Source: UBA1546 sp049302185
Lineage (GTDB): Bacteria; Nitrospirota; Thermodesulfovibrionia; Thermodesulfovibrionales; UBA1546
DNA: 64,000 bases
NCBI GenBank assembly: GCA_049302185.1
Contig: JBAQLV010000022.1
Coordinates: forward strand, 27,356-91,355
Reading direction: 5' to 3'
The notes beneath the pieces are model-generated. The model was not told the origin of the DNA, searched no databases, and was given only the letters and a program-made list of their open reading frames with translations. A program made the translations under genes and the position numbers. Shown in pieces: positions 49,885 through 58,878 of this stretch (the stretch's first letter is position 1; each line of letters begins with the position of its first letter).

Positions 49885-51192
49885 TTATGCCTTAAGCTTT
49901 TTGAATATTCTAATAGGTGTGCCTCTGAAAGAGAATCTTTCCCTGAGGCATTTTTCGATATATCTTACATAGGATTCTTTTATCCCTGCCGGATAGTTGC
50001 TAAAGATTACGAATGCCGGCGGCTCTGTTCCGATCTGGGTCATATAAGGAATCTTTACCTGTCTGCCTTTATACAGAGACAGCGGGACGCCTGAAGTGAC
50101 CTCCTTTATGAATCTGTTTATCTCCGGCGTTGGTATCCTCTTTTTTCTTTCAGCAATTATTTCATCAATCACAGGAAATATCTTTGTTATCCTCTTCTTT
50201 TCCATGCCTGACACTGAAATTGCCGGCGCATGATTCAGAAACCACATTTTTCTCTGCAGTTCTGCAATAATTTTTTTATAGGCAGTTTCAGGTTCGCGCA
50301 CAATGTCCCATTTGTTAAGGAGGAATATGGCGCCCTTTGCGCAGCTTTCAACAATGCCCGCAATTTTCTGATCCTGTTCTGTTATTCCGTCGGAGGCATC
50401 AAGAACGATGAGAGCAATGTCGCATCTCTCTATGCTCCTTATTGCTCTTACGGCTGAAAACCTTTCAATAGAAAATCCGAGTTTGCCTTTTTTTCTTATT
50501 CCGGCTGTATCAATTATCAGATATTTATTTTTATAGTATGAACAGACAGAGTCAACGGCATCCCGCGTAGTTCCCGGCAAAGGACTTACTATCATCCTCT
50601 TTTTGCCAAGGAGTGCGTTTACAAGCGTTGATTTGCCTACATTAGGCCTTCCGACAACAGCAATCCGCGGGTATGCTGATTCCTCTTTGCTTAATTGAGG
50701 CAGAAGTGAGGCAATCCTGTCCATGAGTTCTCCGAATTCATAACCTGTGGCAGCTGATACAGGAAGGAGTTCATTAGCGCCTAATGCATAGAAATCATAG
50801 AGCCTGTCTTCTCTTTTAGGAGTGTCTATTTTGTTCACAACCCACAATATCTTTTTGCCTGAAGCCCGTAATGTTTTTGAGAGTTCAATGTCAGCAGGCG
50901 TAAGCCCTTCTTTGCCGTCAAGGAGATGTATTATGACATCTGCCTCTTCAATCGCAAACGCTGCCTGTTCCTTTATCTGCTTTGAGATGTCCTCTGAGGG
51001 CTCGGTGTAGAATCCTCCTGTGTCAACTGCAATAAATGCCTTGTCTTCCCATACCGCCTCCATATAGTTCCTGTCTCTGGTGACATCAGGCACATCTTCA
51101 ACAATAGCGGCAGAAGAACCGACCATCCTGTTAAAGAGGGTAGATTTGCCTACATTTGTCCTTCCAACAATTACAACATAAGGTCTTGCCAT
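49885..51192 (-). CDS. der: GTPase Der (EngA)
   Basis: 435 residues with two GTPase domains in tandem: GRTNVGKSTLFNRM, DTGGF, NKID in the first and GRPNVGKSTLVNALLG, DTAGIRKKGK, NKWD in the second, followed by the KH-like domain (VPLSLYKGRQVKIPYMTQIG, RFSFRGTPIRIFKK). Needed for 50S ribosome assembly. On the minus strand after ridA. Confidence 0.97.
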   Translation of the reverse strand: MARPYVVIVGRTNVGKSTLFNRMVGSSAAIVEDVPDVTRDRNYMEAVWEDKAFIAVDTGGFYTEPSEDISKQIKEQAAFAIEEADVIIHLLDGKEGLTPADIELSKTLRASGKKILWVVNKIDTPKREDRLYDFYALGANELLPVSAATGYEFGELMDRIASLLPQLSKEESAYPRIAVVGRPNVGKSTLVNALLGKKRMIVSPLPGTTRDAVDSVCSYYKNKYLIIDTAGIRKKGKLGFSIERFSAVRAIRSIERCDIALIVLDASDGITEQDQKIAGIVESCAKGAIFLLNKWDIVREPETAYKKIIAELQRKMWFLNHAPAISVSGMEKKRITKIFPVIDEIIAERKKRIPTPEINRFIKEVTSGVPLSLYKGRQVKIPYMTQIGTEPPAFVIFSNYPAGIKESYVRYIEKCLRERFSFRGTPIRIFKKLKA

Positions 51193-51246
51193 AGAATTTA
51201 CCGATTGTTAAATTTTACAACAAATACAGCACAGTCAGATTTTCAG

Positions 51247-51708
51247 CTACGAGACCTCAAAGATAAATTCAAGTTCAACAGGTGAATTAAGAGGAAGGAC
51301 ATTTACTCCAACTGCCGCTCTCGCATGTCTTCCCACTTCCCCGAATATCTCAAACATGAAATCAGAAGCAGCGTTAAGGACATTCGGCTGTTCTGTAAAA
51401 CCGGGCGCTGATGAAACATAGCCTGTTATCTTTACACACCGCCTGATTTTATTAAGGGTTCCAAGATTTGATTTCAAAATCGCAAGGGCATTGATGGCTG
51501 CTGTGCGTGCATCTTCCCTTGCCTCATCAACAGTCACTTTCTCTCCGACACGGCCTTCTCTTGGAAGTTTGCCTTCGACTAAAGGCAGTATGCCGCTCAG
51601 AAAAACGAGATTGCCTGTCCTGACAAGCGGGACGTAAGAGCCAAGAGGCTTTGGCGCATCCGGCAGTTCAATGCCGAGTTGTTTCAGCCGTTCTTCAGGT
51701 GTCATCAT
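51247..51708 (-). CDS. RidA/YjgF-family protein
   Basis: 153 residues, slightly longer than the 125-130 of typical RidA, matching the YjgF-like subgroup. Contains YVPLVRTGNLVFLSGILP, DARTAAINALAILKSNLG, RCVKITGYVSSAPGF, and ARAAVGVNVLPLNSPVELEF with the conserved Arg. RidA proteins hydrolyse reactive enamine/imine products of PLP enzymes, which fits its place among branched-chain amino-acid genes. The start overlaps the leuC stop. Confidence 0.88.
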   Translation of the reverse strand: MMTPEERLKQLGIELPDAPKPLGSYVPLVRTGNLVFLSGILPLVEGKLPREGRVGEKVTVDEAREDARTAAINALAILKSNLGTLNKIRRCVKITGYVSSAPGFTEQPNVLNAASDFMFEIFGEVGRHARAAVGVNVLPLNSPVELEFIFEVS

Positions 51709-52964
51709 AATCCCAGTTCCTCAGGAGTCCCAATCCTTCCGAGAACTGCTGATGCCGCGGCAACAGCAGGATTAGAGAGATACACTTCACTCTCAGGATG
51801 TCCCATTCTTCCGACAAAGTTTCTATTGGTTGTTGCAAGAGCTCTTTCGCCTTTTGCAAGTATCCCCATGTGTCCTCCAAGACACGGCCCGCATGTGGGT
51901 GTAGAGACAACTGCGTCAGCATCTATGAATATATCCAGAAGCTTTTCCTTCATAGCCTGTTTGTATATCTGCTGTGTGGCGGGAATCACTATCAGCCTTA
52001 CATTGGAATTTACTTTTCTGCCTTTAATTACTTCCGCAGCCTCTCTTAAATCTTCAAGCCTTCCATTCGTGCACGAGCCTATAACAACCTGATCTATTGT
52101 CACTTCAAACAGTTCAGTGGCTGGTTTTGTATTTGACGGAAGGTGAGGGCAGGACACTGTCAGCGGTATCTTTGAGCAATCGTATTCTCTGGTTTCAACA
52201 TACTTTGAGTTTTTATCGGATTTGTATAATTTAAATTCCCTTTTCGCCCTTTCTTTTACGTATTTCTTTGTAATCTTATCAGGAACGATTATTCCGCTTT
52301 TTCCGCCTGCCTCAATTGCCATGTTGCACATTGTCAGCCTTCCGTACATCGGAAGACTGCTTATAATTTCCCCTTCAAATTCCATTGCCATGTATAAGGC
52401 GCCGTCAACTCCGATATCGCCTATCGTATGAAGTATAAGGTCTTTTCCTCCGACCCATTTATTGAGTTTGCCATGGTATATGAATTTCATTGACTCAGGA
52501 ACCTTGAACCAGCACTCGCCTGTTGCCATTGCGGATGCAACATCTGTTGAGCCTACGCCTGTTGAGAATGCGCCTAATGCGCCATATGTGCATGTATGGC
52601 TGTCAGCGCCTATCACGAGGTCTCCGGGAACGACAAGCCCCTGCTCCGGAAGTAACGCATGTTCAATTCCCATTCTTCCAACCTCAAAATAAAGATCGAG
52701 ATTATATTCTTTCGAAAATTCCCTGAGCATCTTGCACTGTTCGGCAGCCTTTATGTCTTTCTGGGGCGCGAAATGGTCAGGGATAAGGGCTATGCGGCTT
52801 TTGTCAAAAACATCTTTTGCGCCTATCTTCTTGAATTCCTGTATTGCTATTGGCGCAGTAATGTCGTTTGCAAGTACTAAATCCACTTTTGCATTAATTA
52901 ATTCGCCCGGTTCAACTTTTTTCTTCCCTGCATGTGCTGAGAGTATCTTTTCCGTGATAGTCAT
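51705..52964 (-). CDS. leuC: 3-isopropylmalate dehydratase large subunit
   Basis: 419 residues, the shorter archaeal/Geobacter-like LeuC type rather than the 465-residue enterobacterial type. Fe-S ligands are visible in VVIGSCTNGRLEDL and PTCGPCLGGHMG (CxxC). Also VPGDLVIGADSHTCTYGALG and NFVGRMGHPESEVYLSNPAV. It isomerises 2- to 3-isopropylmalate in leucine synthesis. The small subunit leuD, usually next, is absent from this strand; ridA follows instead. Confidence 0.93.
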   Translation of the reverse strand: MTITEKILSAHAGKKKVEPGELINAKVDLVLANDITAPIAIQEFKKIGAKDVFDKSRIALIPDHFAPQKDIKAAEQCKMLREFSKEYNLDLYFEVGRMGIEHALLPEQGLVVPGDLVIGADSHTCTYGALGAFSTGVGSTDVASAMATGECWFKVPESMKFIYHGKLNKWVGGKDLILHTIGDIGVDGALYMAMEFEGEIISSLPMYGRLTMCNMAIEAGGKSGIIVPDKITKKYVKERAKREFKLYKSDKNSKYVETREYDCSKIPLTVSCPHLPSNTKPATELFEVTIDQVVIGSCTNGRLEDLREAAEVIKGRKVNSNVRLIVIPATQQIYKQAMKEKLLDIFIDADAVVSTPTCGPCLGGHMGILAKGERALATTNRNFVGRMGHPESEVYLSNPAVAAASAVLGRIGTPEELGL

Positions 52965-53071
52965 ATCTTCTCCAGAATAATAAGATTTAGAAAACTATTA
53001 TATCTCTACTCTGGGATGATTGACAAGGGAGGAACGTTCCGAGAGGTAAAGAGTATTTTAAATAAGATTTT

Positions 53072-54568
53072 TTATTGAAGACCCGGCAGGCGGCGTTTGA
53101 AAATCTTTCGGAAGTGGAATCCATAAATCGCAAGGGTAATTGCAAGCGGAAAAAGCCGGGGCCGGCGGAACAAAGACCAGAAAAAAAGCTTCCAGTAATA
53201 GATTCTTTCCCTTCCTATTATCCCCAGGCGGAAAATGGATTTGAACCCCGCTTCAAGATGACTGAACCTGAAATGAAACGTTTTTGCCTGCATCGGCTTA
53301 TATTCTTTCAAGAATTTTTTGACCCGTGCATAGTAATGTTTGGGAGAATAAATAGTGTGAACAACTTTTCTATATCCGCTGATAAGCGTTTCATGGTTCA
53401 TCTTCGGTTTGAAGTTTATAGAAAAGTCAGTATTGTCTCCTGATGTTGCACTTAACAATCTGCCTTCTTTTTTTAGACGGTGGTAGAGTTTAGTGCCGTG
53501 AGGGGCATTCAGCAGACCTACCATTGCAGTAGCGATTCCGCTTTCCTGGATAAATACGATAAGCCGTTCAAAGATAGAGGCCGGATCTTTATCAAACCCA
53601 ACGATAAATCCTGCCTGTACCTCTAACCCTGAACGTTGGATTTTTTTGACACAGGCTATGAGGTCACGGTTTTTGTTCTGAATCTTGCTGCACTCAGCAA
53701 GGCTTTCTTCATTGGGAGTCTCAATTCCGATAAAGACCGTGTCGAACCCGGCCTGAACCATCATACGTATAAGTTCTTCATCATCAGAAAGGTTGATGGA
53801 TACTTCAGTAGAAAGTGTGAACGGGTGATTTCTTTTTTTCATCCATTCGATGATTGCAGGAAGGATTTCCTTTTTTAACTTCACCTTATTGCCGATAAAG
53901 TTGTCATCAACAAAGAATACGCCGCCCTTCCATCCGCGCAAATAGAGACTTTCCATTTCTGCAACTACCTGTTCTTTTTCTTTTGTCCGCGGCACGCGCC
54001 CATACAGCACAGTGATATTGCAGAATTCGCAATCAAACGGGCATCCCCTTGAATACTGGATGTTCATTGATGCATATTTTTTTAAATCTGCAAGCTCCCA
54101 TAGCGGTAATGGAGTATCTCTCATGTCTGCGCGTTGATGCGAAGTGTAAAGATGCTTGAGTCGTCCATTTTTCAAATCATCCAGGAAAGGCGGAAGGGTA
54201 ATCTCAGCCTCATCGAGCACAAAATGGTCCACATCCCCTTCGAATTCTTCATGGGTGGCTGTGAACAACGGCCCGCCCGCAACAATCTTGACTCCGATAG
54301 CTTTGCACCTGCTGATTACTGTTTTTACTGACTCTTTCTGAATTGACATGGCGCTGATAAAAACATAATCAGCCCATAAGAGGTCTTTATCCTTCAGAGG
54401 GTTAACGTTTATATCAACAAGCCTTTTCTCCCATTCTGCAGGAAGCATCGAAGCTATGGTCAGCAGTCCCAAAGGCGGAAGGCTTGCCTTTTTGGAAATG
54501 AATTTCAGAGCGTATTTAAAGCCCCAGAAGGTATCAGGATATTTTGGATAGACAAGAAGGATTTTCAT
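53072..54568 (-). CDS. B12-binding-domain radical SAM protein with DUF4070-like C-terminus
   Basis: 498 residues. An N-terminal B12-binding-like Rossmann domain (about 1-135; PPLGLLTIASMLP, VFISAMSIQKESV, IVAGGPLFTATHEEF) is followed by the radical SAM site YSRGCPFDCEFCNI (CxxxCxxC, about 194-201), VFFVDDNFIGNK, and GIETPNEESLAECSK. The C-terminal DUF4070-like tail is basic with a hydrophobic stretch. HpnP-type methylases of hopanoids share this layout, but so do many uncharacterised members. It lies between leuA and leuC, probably in one transcript. Confidence 0.85.
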   Translation of the reverse strand: MKILLVYPKYPDTFWGFKYALKFISKKASLPPLGLLTIASMLPAEWEKRLVDINVNPLKDKDLLWADYVFISAMSIQKESVKTVISRCKAIGVKIVAGGPLFTATHEEFEGDVDHFVLDEAEITLPPFLDDLKNGRLKHLYTSHQRADMRDTPLPLWELADLKKYASMNIQYSRGCPFDCEFCNITVLYGRVPRTKEKEQVVAEMESLYLRGWKGGVFFVDDNFIGNKVKLKKEILPAIIEWMKKRNHPFTLSTEVSINLSDDEELIRMMVQAGFDTVFIGIETPNEESLAECSKIQNKNRDLIACVKKIQRSGLEVQAGFIVGFDKDPASIFERLIVFIQESGIATAMVGLLNAPHGTKLYHRLKKEGRLLSATSGDNTDFSINFKPKMNHETLISGYRKVVHTIYSPKHYYARVKKFLKEYKPMQAKTFHFRFSHLEAGFKSIFRLGIIGRERIYYWKLFFWSLFRRPRLFPLAITLAIYGFHFRKIFKRRLPGLQ

Positions 54569-54583
54569 AATAAATGTATGTTA

Positions 54584-56095
54584 TTAGTTTAACATATTCT
54601 TTTTAACAGCCAGCTTATTAAGAGCATTTATGTAAGCCTTTGCTGAGGCGACGATTATGTCAGTGTCGGAGCCATGACCCCTTACAGTTCTTCCATCTTC
54701 TTCAAGTGAGACAATGACCTCTCCAAGGGCATCTGTTCCTCCTGTGATGCTTTTTACCTCAAACTTGAGCAGATTGCTCTTTGTCTTTGTTATTGCGGCT
54801 ATAGCCTTATATGTTGCATCAACAGGACCGTCGCCTGTCGCTGTTTTCCTGACAACCCTGCCTTTAACCTTCATCCTGATTGCTGCCTTTGGCTCTTTTT
54901 TCATCCCGCTTGAAACAGAAAGGCCAACAAGCTGATATATTTCAGGTGTCTTTGATACCTCTTCTGATACAAGGGTCTCTATGTCTTCATCAAAGATATG
55001 TTTTTTCTGGTCAGCAAGATGTTTGAGTTTTACAAATGCGCTTTCTATCCCTTCAGGCGTCAGGTCATAACCGAGTTCTTTTAATCTTGTTTTAAACGCA
55101 TGTCTTCCTGAGTGTTTGCCGAGAACGAGTTTTGTGCCCTGAAGCCCGATGCTCTCAGGCCTCATTATCTCGTATGTCGTTTTCTCCTTTAGAAGCCCGT
55201 CCTGATGTATCCCTGCCTCATGGGCAAAGGCATTTGCGCCTACTATTGCCTTATTCGGCTGTACAGGTATGCCTGTTATTTTTGTCACAAGCCTGCTTGA
55301 GCGGATTATCTCTTCGGTGTTTATGTTAGTGTCTGCATTAAAAAAGTCCCTGCGTGTCCTTAGTGACATTACAACTTCTTCCATGGAACAGTTTCCGGCC
55401 CGCTCTCCGATTCCATTGATTGTGCATTCAACCTGCCCTGCGCCGTTGATTATCGCAGAAAGGGAGTTCGCAACAGCGAGTCCGAGGTCGTTGTGGCAAT
55501 GGACAGATATTACAGCCCTGTCGCCTATCCTCTCTTTTATCGCCTTTATCATTTTCCCGAATTCATCAGGCATCGCATATCCGACGGTATCAGGGATGTT
55601 TACTGTTTTTGCGCCTGCATCTACAACAGCATCAACAACATCAAGGAGATAACCCACGTCAGTTCTTGTGGCGTCCATCGGCGAAAATTCAACATCATCA
55701 ACGAAACTCCGTGCAAGTTTTACCATTTCAACAGACCTCTTTAATGCCTCTTCACGGCTTACTTTGAACTGGTATTTCAGGTGTATGTCCGAGGTAGAAT
55801 GAAATGTATGAATTCTCTTTTTGCGGGCATCCTTTAATGCCTCCCATGCCCTCTTTATGTCTTCCTCTTTTGCCCGTGCAAGGCTGCATATTATAGGCCC
55901 TTCAACCTCATCTCCGATTCTCTTTATTGAATCAAAGTCTCCCTGTGAGCTTATTGCAAAGCCTGCCTCTATAATGTCAACGCCGAGGCGGGCAAGCTGT
56001 TTTGCAACCTGTATCTTTTCATCAACGTTCATTGAGGCGCCGGGTGACTGCTCGCCGTCGCGAAGGGTTGTGTCAAATATCCTTACTGTCCTCAT
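54584..56095 (-). CDS. leuA: 2-isopropylmalate synthase
   Basis: 503 residues. The catalytic HMGL-like barrel starts with FDTTLRDGEQSPGASM (Arg and Asp for metal/substrate), and includes VDDVEFSPMDATRTD, VNIPDTVGYAMP, HCHNDLGLAVANSL, NGIGERAGNCSMEEVVM and GIHQDG. The C-terminal regulatory LeuA domain (about 370-500) ends in SLEEDGRTVRGHGSDTDIIV; it normally gives leucine feedback inhibition. It overlaps the pssA stop by 4 bases. Confidence 0.96.
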   Translation of the reverse strand: MRTVRIFDTTLRDGEQSPGASMNVDEKIQVAKQLARLGVDIIEAGFAISSQGDFDSIKRIGDEVEGPIICSLARAKEEDIKRAWEALKDARKKRIHTFHSTSDIHLKYQFKVSREEALKRSVEMVKLARSFVDDVEFSPMDATRTDVGYLLDVVDAVVDAGAKTVNIPDTVGYAMPDEFGKMIKAIKERIGDRAVISVHCHNDLGLAVANSLSAIINGAGQVECTINGIGERAGNCSMEEVVMSLRTRRDFFNADTNINTEEIIRSSRLVTKITGIPVQPNKAIVGANAFAHEAGIHQDGLLKEKTTYEIMRPESIGLQGTKLVLGKHSGRHAFKTRLKELGYDLTPEGIESAFVKLKHLADQKKHIFDEDIETLVSEEVSKTPEIYQLVGLSVSSGMKKEPKAAIRMKVKGRVVRKTATGDGPVDATYKAIAAITKTKSNLLKFEVKSITGGTDALGEVIVSLEEDGRTVRGHGSDTDIIVASAKAYINALNKLAVKKNMLN

Positions 56096-56820
56096 TTTTT
56101 TCCCTCTGTAACTGGTAAGTTTTTAAACTTCTTATAATAAATGTATGAGTTTTCTATTATGCCTGCAGTTAGATATATCATTGCAAAAACAAATAATGCT
56201 ATCTCCGGATGCATGATCATAATGGCAAAGACCACAGCGATGGCAACGAGTATCCAGAAAGGTTTCCTCTTTTTGAAATCAAGCTCTTTTGCGCCGTGAA
56301 ACCTTAGTGTGCTGACCATGAGTATTGAAAGCACAAATGCGAGGGACAGTATAAAAATACTTTTTGAGCCTGGCCAGTTCATTTCGTTATAGAAGATAAC
56401 TGTTGCTGCAACAACAGATGCCGCTGCCGGGATAGGCATCCCTGTAAATGATTTTTTTTCTGTGGATCCCATCTGGACATTATACCTTGCAAGCCTCAGA
56501 GCGCCGCATGCCACAAAAAGGAATGCTGCCGCCCATCCTATTCTTCCAAACTTCATAAGAGACCATTTGTAAAGTATTACGGCAGGTGCAACTCCAAAAG
56601 ATACAAGGTCTGACAAAGAATCAAGCTCTATTCCGAACCTCGTAGTGCTGTTTGTGAGGCGTGCAATCCAGCCGTCGAGGCCGTCAAAGACAACGGCTAT
56701 CATTATTGCCCATGCAGCAGGGATATAGTCGCCTTTCAGCGCTGCGAGTATTGAGTAAAATCCGGCAAACATCCCGCACATTGTCAGGCTGTTCGGTAAT
56801 ATGTAAATTCCTTTTCTCAT
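56092..56820 (-). CDS. pssA: CDP-diacylglycerol-serine O-phosphatidyltransferase
   Basis: 242 residues, polytopic membrane enzyme. The CDP-alcohol phosphotransferase signature DGLDGWIARLTNSTTRFGIE then LDSLSDLVSFG is intact (DG..AR........G...D...D). It makes phosphatidylserine from CDP-DAG and serine, feeding the decarboxylase encoded immediately upstream with a 4-base overlap. Confidence 0.95.
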   Translation of the reverse strand: MRKGIYILPNSLTMCGMFAGFYSILAALKGDYIPAAWAIMIAVVFDGLDGWIARLTNSTTRFGIELDSLSDLVSFGVAPAVILYKWSLMKFGRIGWAAAFLFVACGALRLARYNVQMGSTEKKSFTGMPIPAAASVVAATVIFYNEMNWPGSKSIFILSLAFVLSILMVSTLRFHGAKELDFKKRKPFWILVAIAVVFAIMIMHPEIALFVFAMIYLTAGIIENSYIYYKKFKNLPVTEGKK

Positions 56821-57494
56821 TCAATAACCCCTATCACAGTTTCTCCTGCTTTTACCCTATAGCCTAATTTTACCTTAATAGCGGTCTCTTTTGGGAGATA
56901 TACATCAAGCCTTGAGCTGAATTTAATAATTCCGTACCTCTCTCCGCGTCTTAGGCTGTCGCCGGCATTTGCCCTGCATACTGCCCTTCTTGCAACATAG
57001 CCTGCAACCTGTCTTACAAGTATGTCGCCATATTTTGTCTTGAGCGTCATCTCAATATTTTCATTCCTGAATGACGCATCGTCTTTATATGCAGCCATGA
57101 AATTTCCCTTATTGTGCTGTATGTTTTTGATTTTTCCGTCACATGGCGCACGGTTCACATGCACATTGAATGGCGACATGAAAATGCTTATTTCTATAAA
57201 TCCCCTGTCGGTGTCTTTCACCCCCCCTTCGCCCCCCCGTAGTAAGGGGGGGATGGGGGGGGTAGTGTCTTTGCCAACATTTTTTATTAAGATTATCTTG
57301 CCGTCTGCCGGAGATACAAAAAGCCCTTCTCCTTCGGGAATCTCCCTTTCAGGATCCCTGAAGAAGTAAAACATGAAAACGGTGAGTATAAATGGGAAAA
57401 GAGCTATCCAGACATTACCAATTACGAAAGCGGTTATGGTAATAACTGCAAAAAATGCAATGAATGGATAACCTTCTTTTGCGAGTCTCATCAT
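56817..57494 (-). CDS. psd: Phosphatidylserine decarboxylase-type proenzyme (short form)
   Basis: 225 residues. Two N-terminal hydrophobic helices (about 10-45), then VSPADGKI (Asp63), SPFNVHVNRAP (His112) and the C-terminal self-cleavage region YGIIKFSSRLDVYLP. Short-form Psd enzymes usually have FGSR, with cleavage before the Ser that becomes the pyruvoyl group; here the preceding Gly is Ser193. Residues about 77-92 (TTPPIPPLLRGGEGGV) come from an inserted poly-C/poly-G palindrome. It converts phosphatidylserine to phosphatidylethanolamine. Confidence 0.92.
   Translation of the reverse strand: MMRLAKEGYPFIAFFAVITITAFVIGNVWIALFPFILTVFMFYFFRDPEREIPEGEGLFVSPADGKIILIKNVGKDTTPPIPPLLRGGEGGVKDTDRGFIEISIFMSPFNVHVNRAPCDGKIKNIQHNKGNFMAAYKDDASFRNENIEMTLKTKYGDILVRQVAGYVARRAVCRANAGDSLRRGERYGIIKFSSRLDVYLPKETAIKVKLGYRVKAGETVIGVIE
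57220..57268. repeat. Poly-C/poly-G palindrome inside psd
   Basis: ACCCCCCCTTCGCCCCCCCG, TAGTA, AGGGGGGGATGGGGGGGGTA (in parts). In frame in psd; same family as in rsmE (49324). Confidence 0.8.
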
Positions 57495-57499
57495 TTCTC

Positions 57500-57567
57500 T
57501 CTTAAAGTGTCAGTGATTTGTGTCAGTGTCAGATAAGTAATATTTTACAGACACTTGTCACTGCCAC
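57500..57567. repeat. Inverted TGTCAG-type arrays between psd and ilvC
   Basis: Left arm AAAGTGTCAGTGATTTGTGT then CAGTGTCAG; right arm ACAGACACTTGTCACTGCCA then CTGTC. Confidence 0.7.
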
Positions 57568-57572
57568 TGTCT

Positions 57573-58589
57573 TTACGCCTTTGTTTTATCTACGAGTTTG
57601 CCTTTTTTGAGCCACGGCATCATGGCTCTAAGTTTTGCGCCTACTTCTTCTATCGAGTGTTCTTCACCTTTTCTGGTGAGAGCGTTAAAGACAGGCTTGT
57701 TTGCCTTGCATTCAAGCATCCATTCCTTTGCGAACACACCGGATTGTATTTCTGTGAGTATCTTTTTCATTTCATTTTTGGTTTCTTCTGTTATTATCCT
57801 CGGCCCCCTTGTCAGGTCTCCATACTGAGCGGTGTTGCTTATGGAATATCTCATTGTGGATATCCCGCCCTCGTGTATGAGGTCAACAATAAGCTTTACC
57901 TCATGGAGGCATTCAAAGTATGCCATTTCAGGAGAATAACCTGCTTCAACAAGTGTTTCATAACCTGCGAGAATTAGGGAGGTAAGGCCGCCGCAGAGCA
58001 CGACCTGTTCACCGAAGAGATCCGTCTCAGTCTCTTCTCTGAATGTTGTTTCTATTATCCCTGCCCTTCCGCCTCCGATGCCTGATGCATAGGCGAGCGC
58101 AACAGCCTTTGTATCCTTTGATGGATCCTGATGAATTGCAATAAGACATGGAACACCGCTTCCCTTTGAATATTCTGACCTTACAAGATGCCCCGGGCCT
58201 TTGGGAGCCGCCATAAAGACATTAATATCCTGAGGAGGCACTATCTGTCCAAAGTGAATATTGAAGCCGTGTGCAAACGCAAGATATACGCCTTTTTTCA
58301 TATTCGGAGCAATCTCGTTTTTATAGACATCTGCCTGAAATTCATCGGGAAGAAGAATCATTATCACATCGGCTGCCTTAGCTGCTGCAGAGGGCGTCAT
58401 TACCTTGAAGCCGGCTTTTGCCGCCTTGTCCCAGCTGCTGCCTTTTCTTAATCCGATGATTACATCCATTCCGCTGTCTCTGAGGTTGTTTGCATGAGCA
58501 TGTCCCTGGCTTCCGTAACCCATAATTGCAATCCTCTTTTTCTTCAGGGCGCTTAATTTTGCGTCCTTGTCGTAATAAATTTTGATCAT
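57573..58589 (-). CDS. ilvC: Ketol-acid reductoisomerase
   Basis: 338 residues from the ATG at 58589, which follows a strong RBS (AGGAGGAATTT); a longer frame to 58754 is upstream leader. NADPH domain IAIMGYGSQGHAHANNLRDS, IGLRKGSSWDKA, VIMILLPDEFQADVY; KARI knot with AFAHGFNIHFGQI, GPGHLVRSEY, ETDLFGEQVVLCGGLTSLI, GYSPEMAYFECLHEVKLIVD. It carries out the second common step of valine, leucine and isoleucine synthesis. First gene of the minus-strand run to der. Confidence 0.97.
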   Translation of the reverse strand: MIKIYYDKDAKLSALKKKRIAIMGYGSQGHAHANNLRDSGMDVIIGLRKGSSWDKAAKAGFKVMTPSAAAKAADVIMILLPDEFQADVYKNEIAPNMKKGVYLAFAHGFNIHFGQIVPPQDINVFMAAPKGPGHLVRSEYSKGSGVPCLIAIHQDPSKDTKAVALAYASGIGGGRAGIIETTFREETETDLFGEQVVLCGGLTSLILAGYETLVEAGYSPEMAYFECLHEVKLIVDLIHEGGISTMRYSISNTAQYGDLTRGPRIITEETKNEMKKILTEIQSGVFAKEWMLECKANKPVFNALTRKGEEHSIEEVGAKLRAMMPWLKKGKLVDKTKA

Positions 58590-58692
58590 AAATTCCTCCT
58601 TACAGGTTGTAGACCATGGTGTATTGAATTTGGGATATATTATATTACAGATGCAAAGTTTTTTTCTATCACGGAACAAAAAAGTGGGTTGC

Positions 58693-58817
58693 AGGATGGC
58701 ATTATCTCTTCGCTCATTCTCGGTCGTCCCGACCTCCGAGGTATTTTGCCTCATGATTTATAGCATATGATGTTTAAATATCTGCAAAATAAATCCGCTC
58801 AAAGACAATGCCATCCT
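58693..58817. repeat. 125-bp inverted repeat in the ilvC-yicC spacer
   Basis: Perfect 11-bp arms AGGATGGCATT (58693-58703) and AATGCCATCCT (58807-58817). Inside is a smaller hairpin GGTCG-TCC-CGACC (about 58729-58741). The 289-base spacer 58590-58878 contains no other gene I can support. Confidence 0.6.
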
Positions 58818-58878
58818 TCTTTAGTATGATAGTCTGATTTGACTAAATATAGCGGCTGGTTTATATTTTACTGTGGCT

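Noticed and set aside
57573..58754. Extended 393-residue IlvC
   Set aside because: The first 54 codons are unlike any KARI N-terminus; a strong RBS precedes the internal ATG at 58589.
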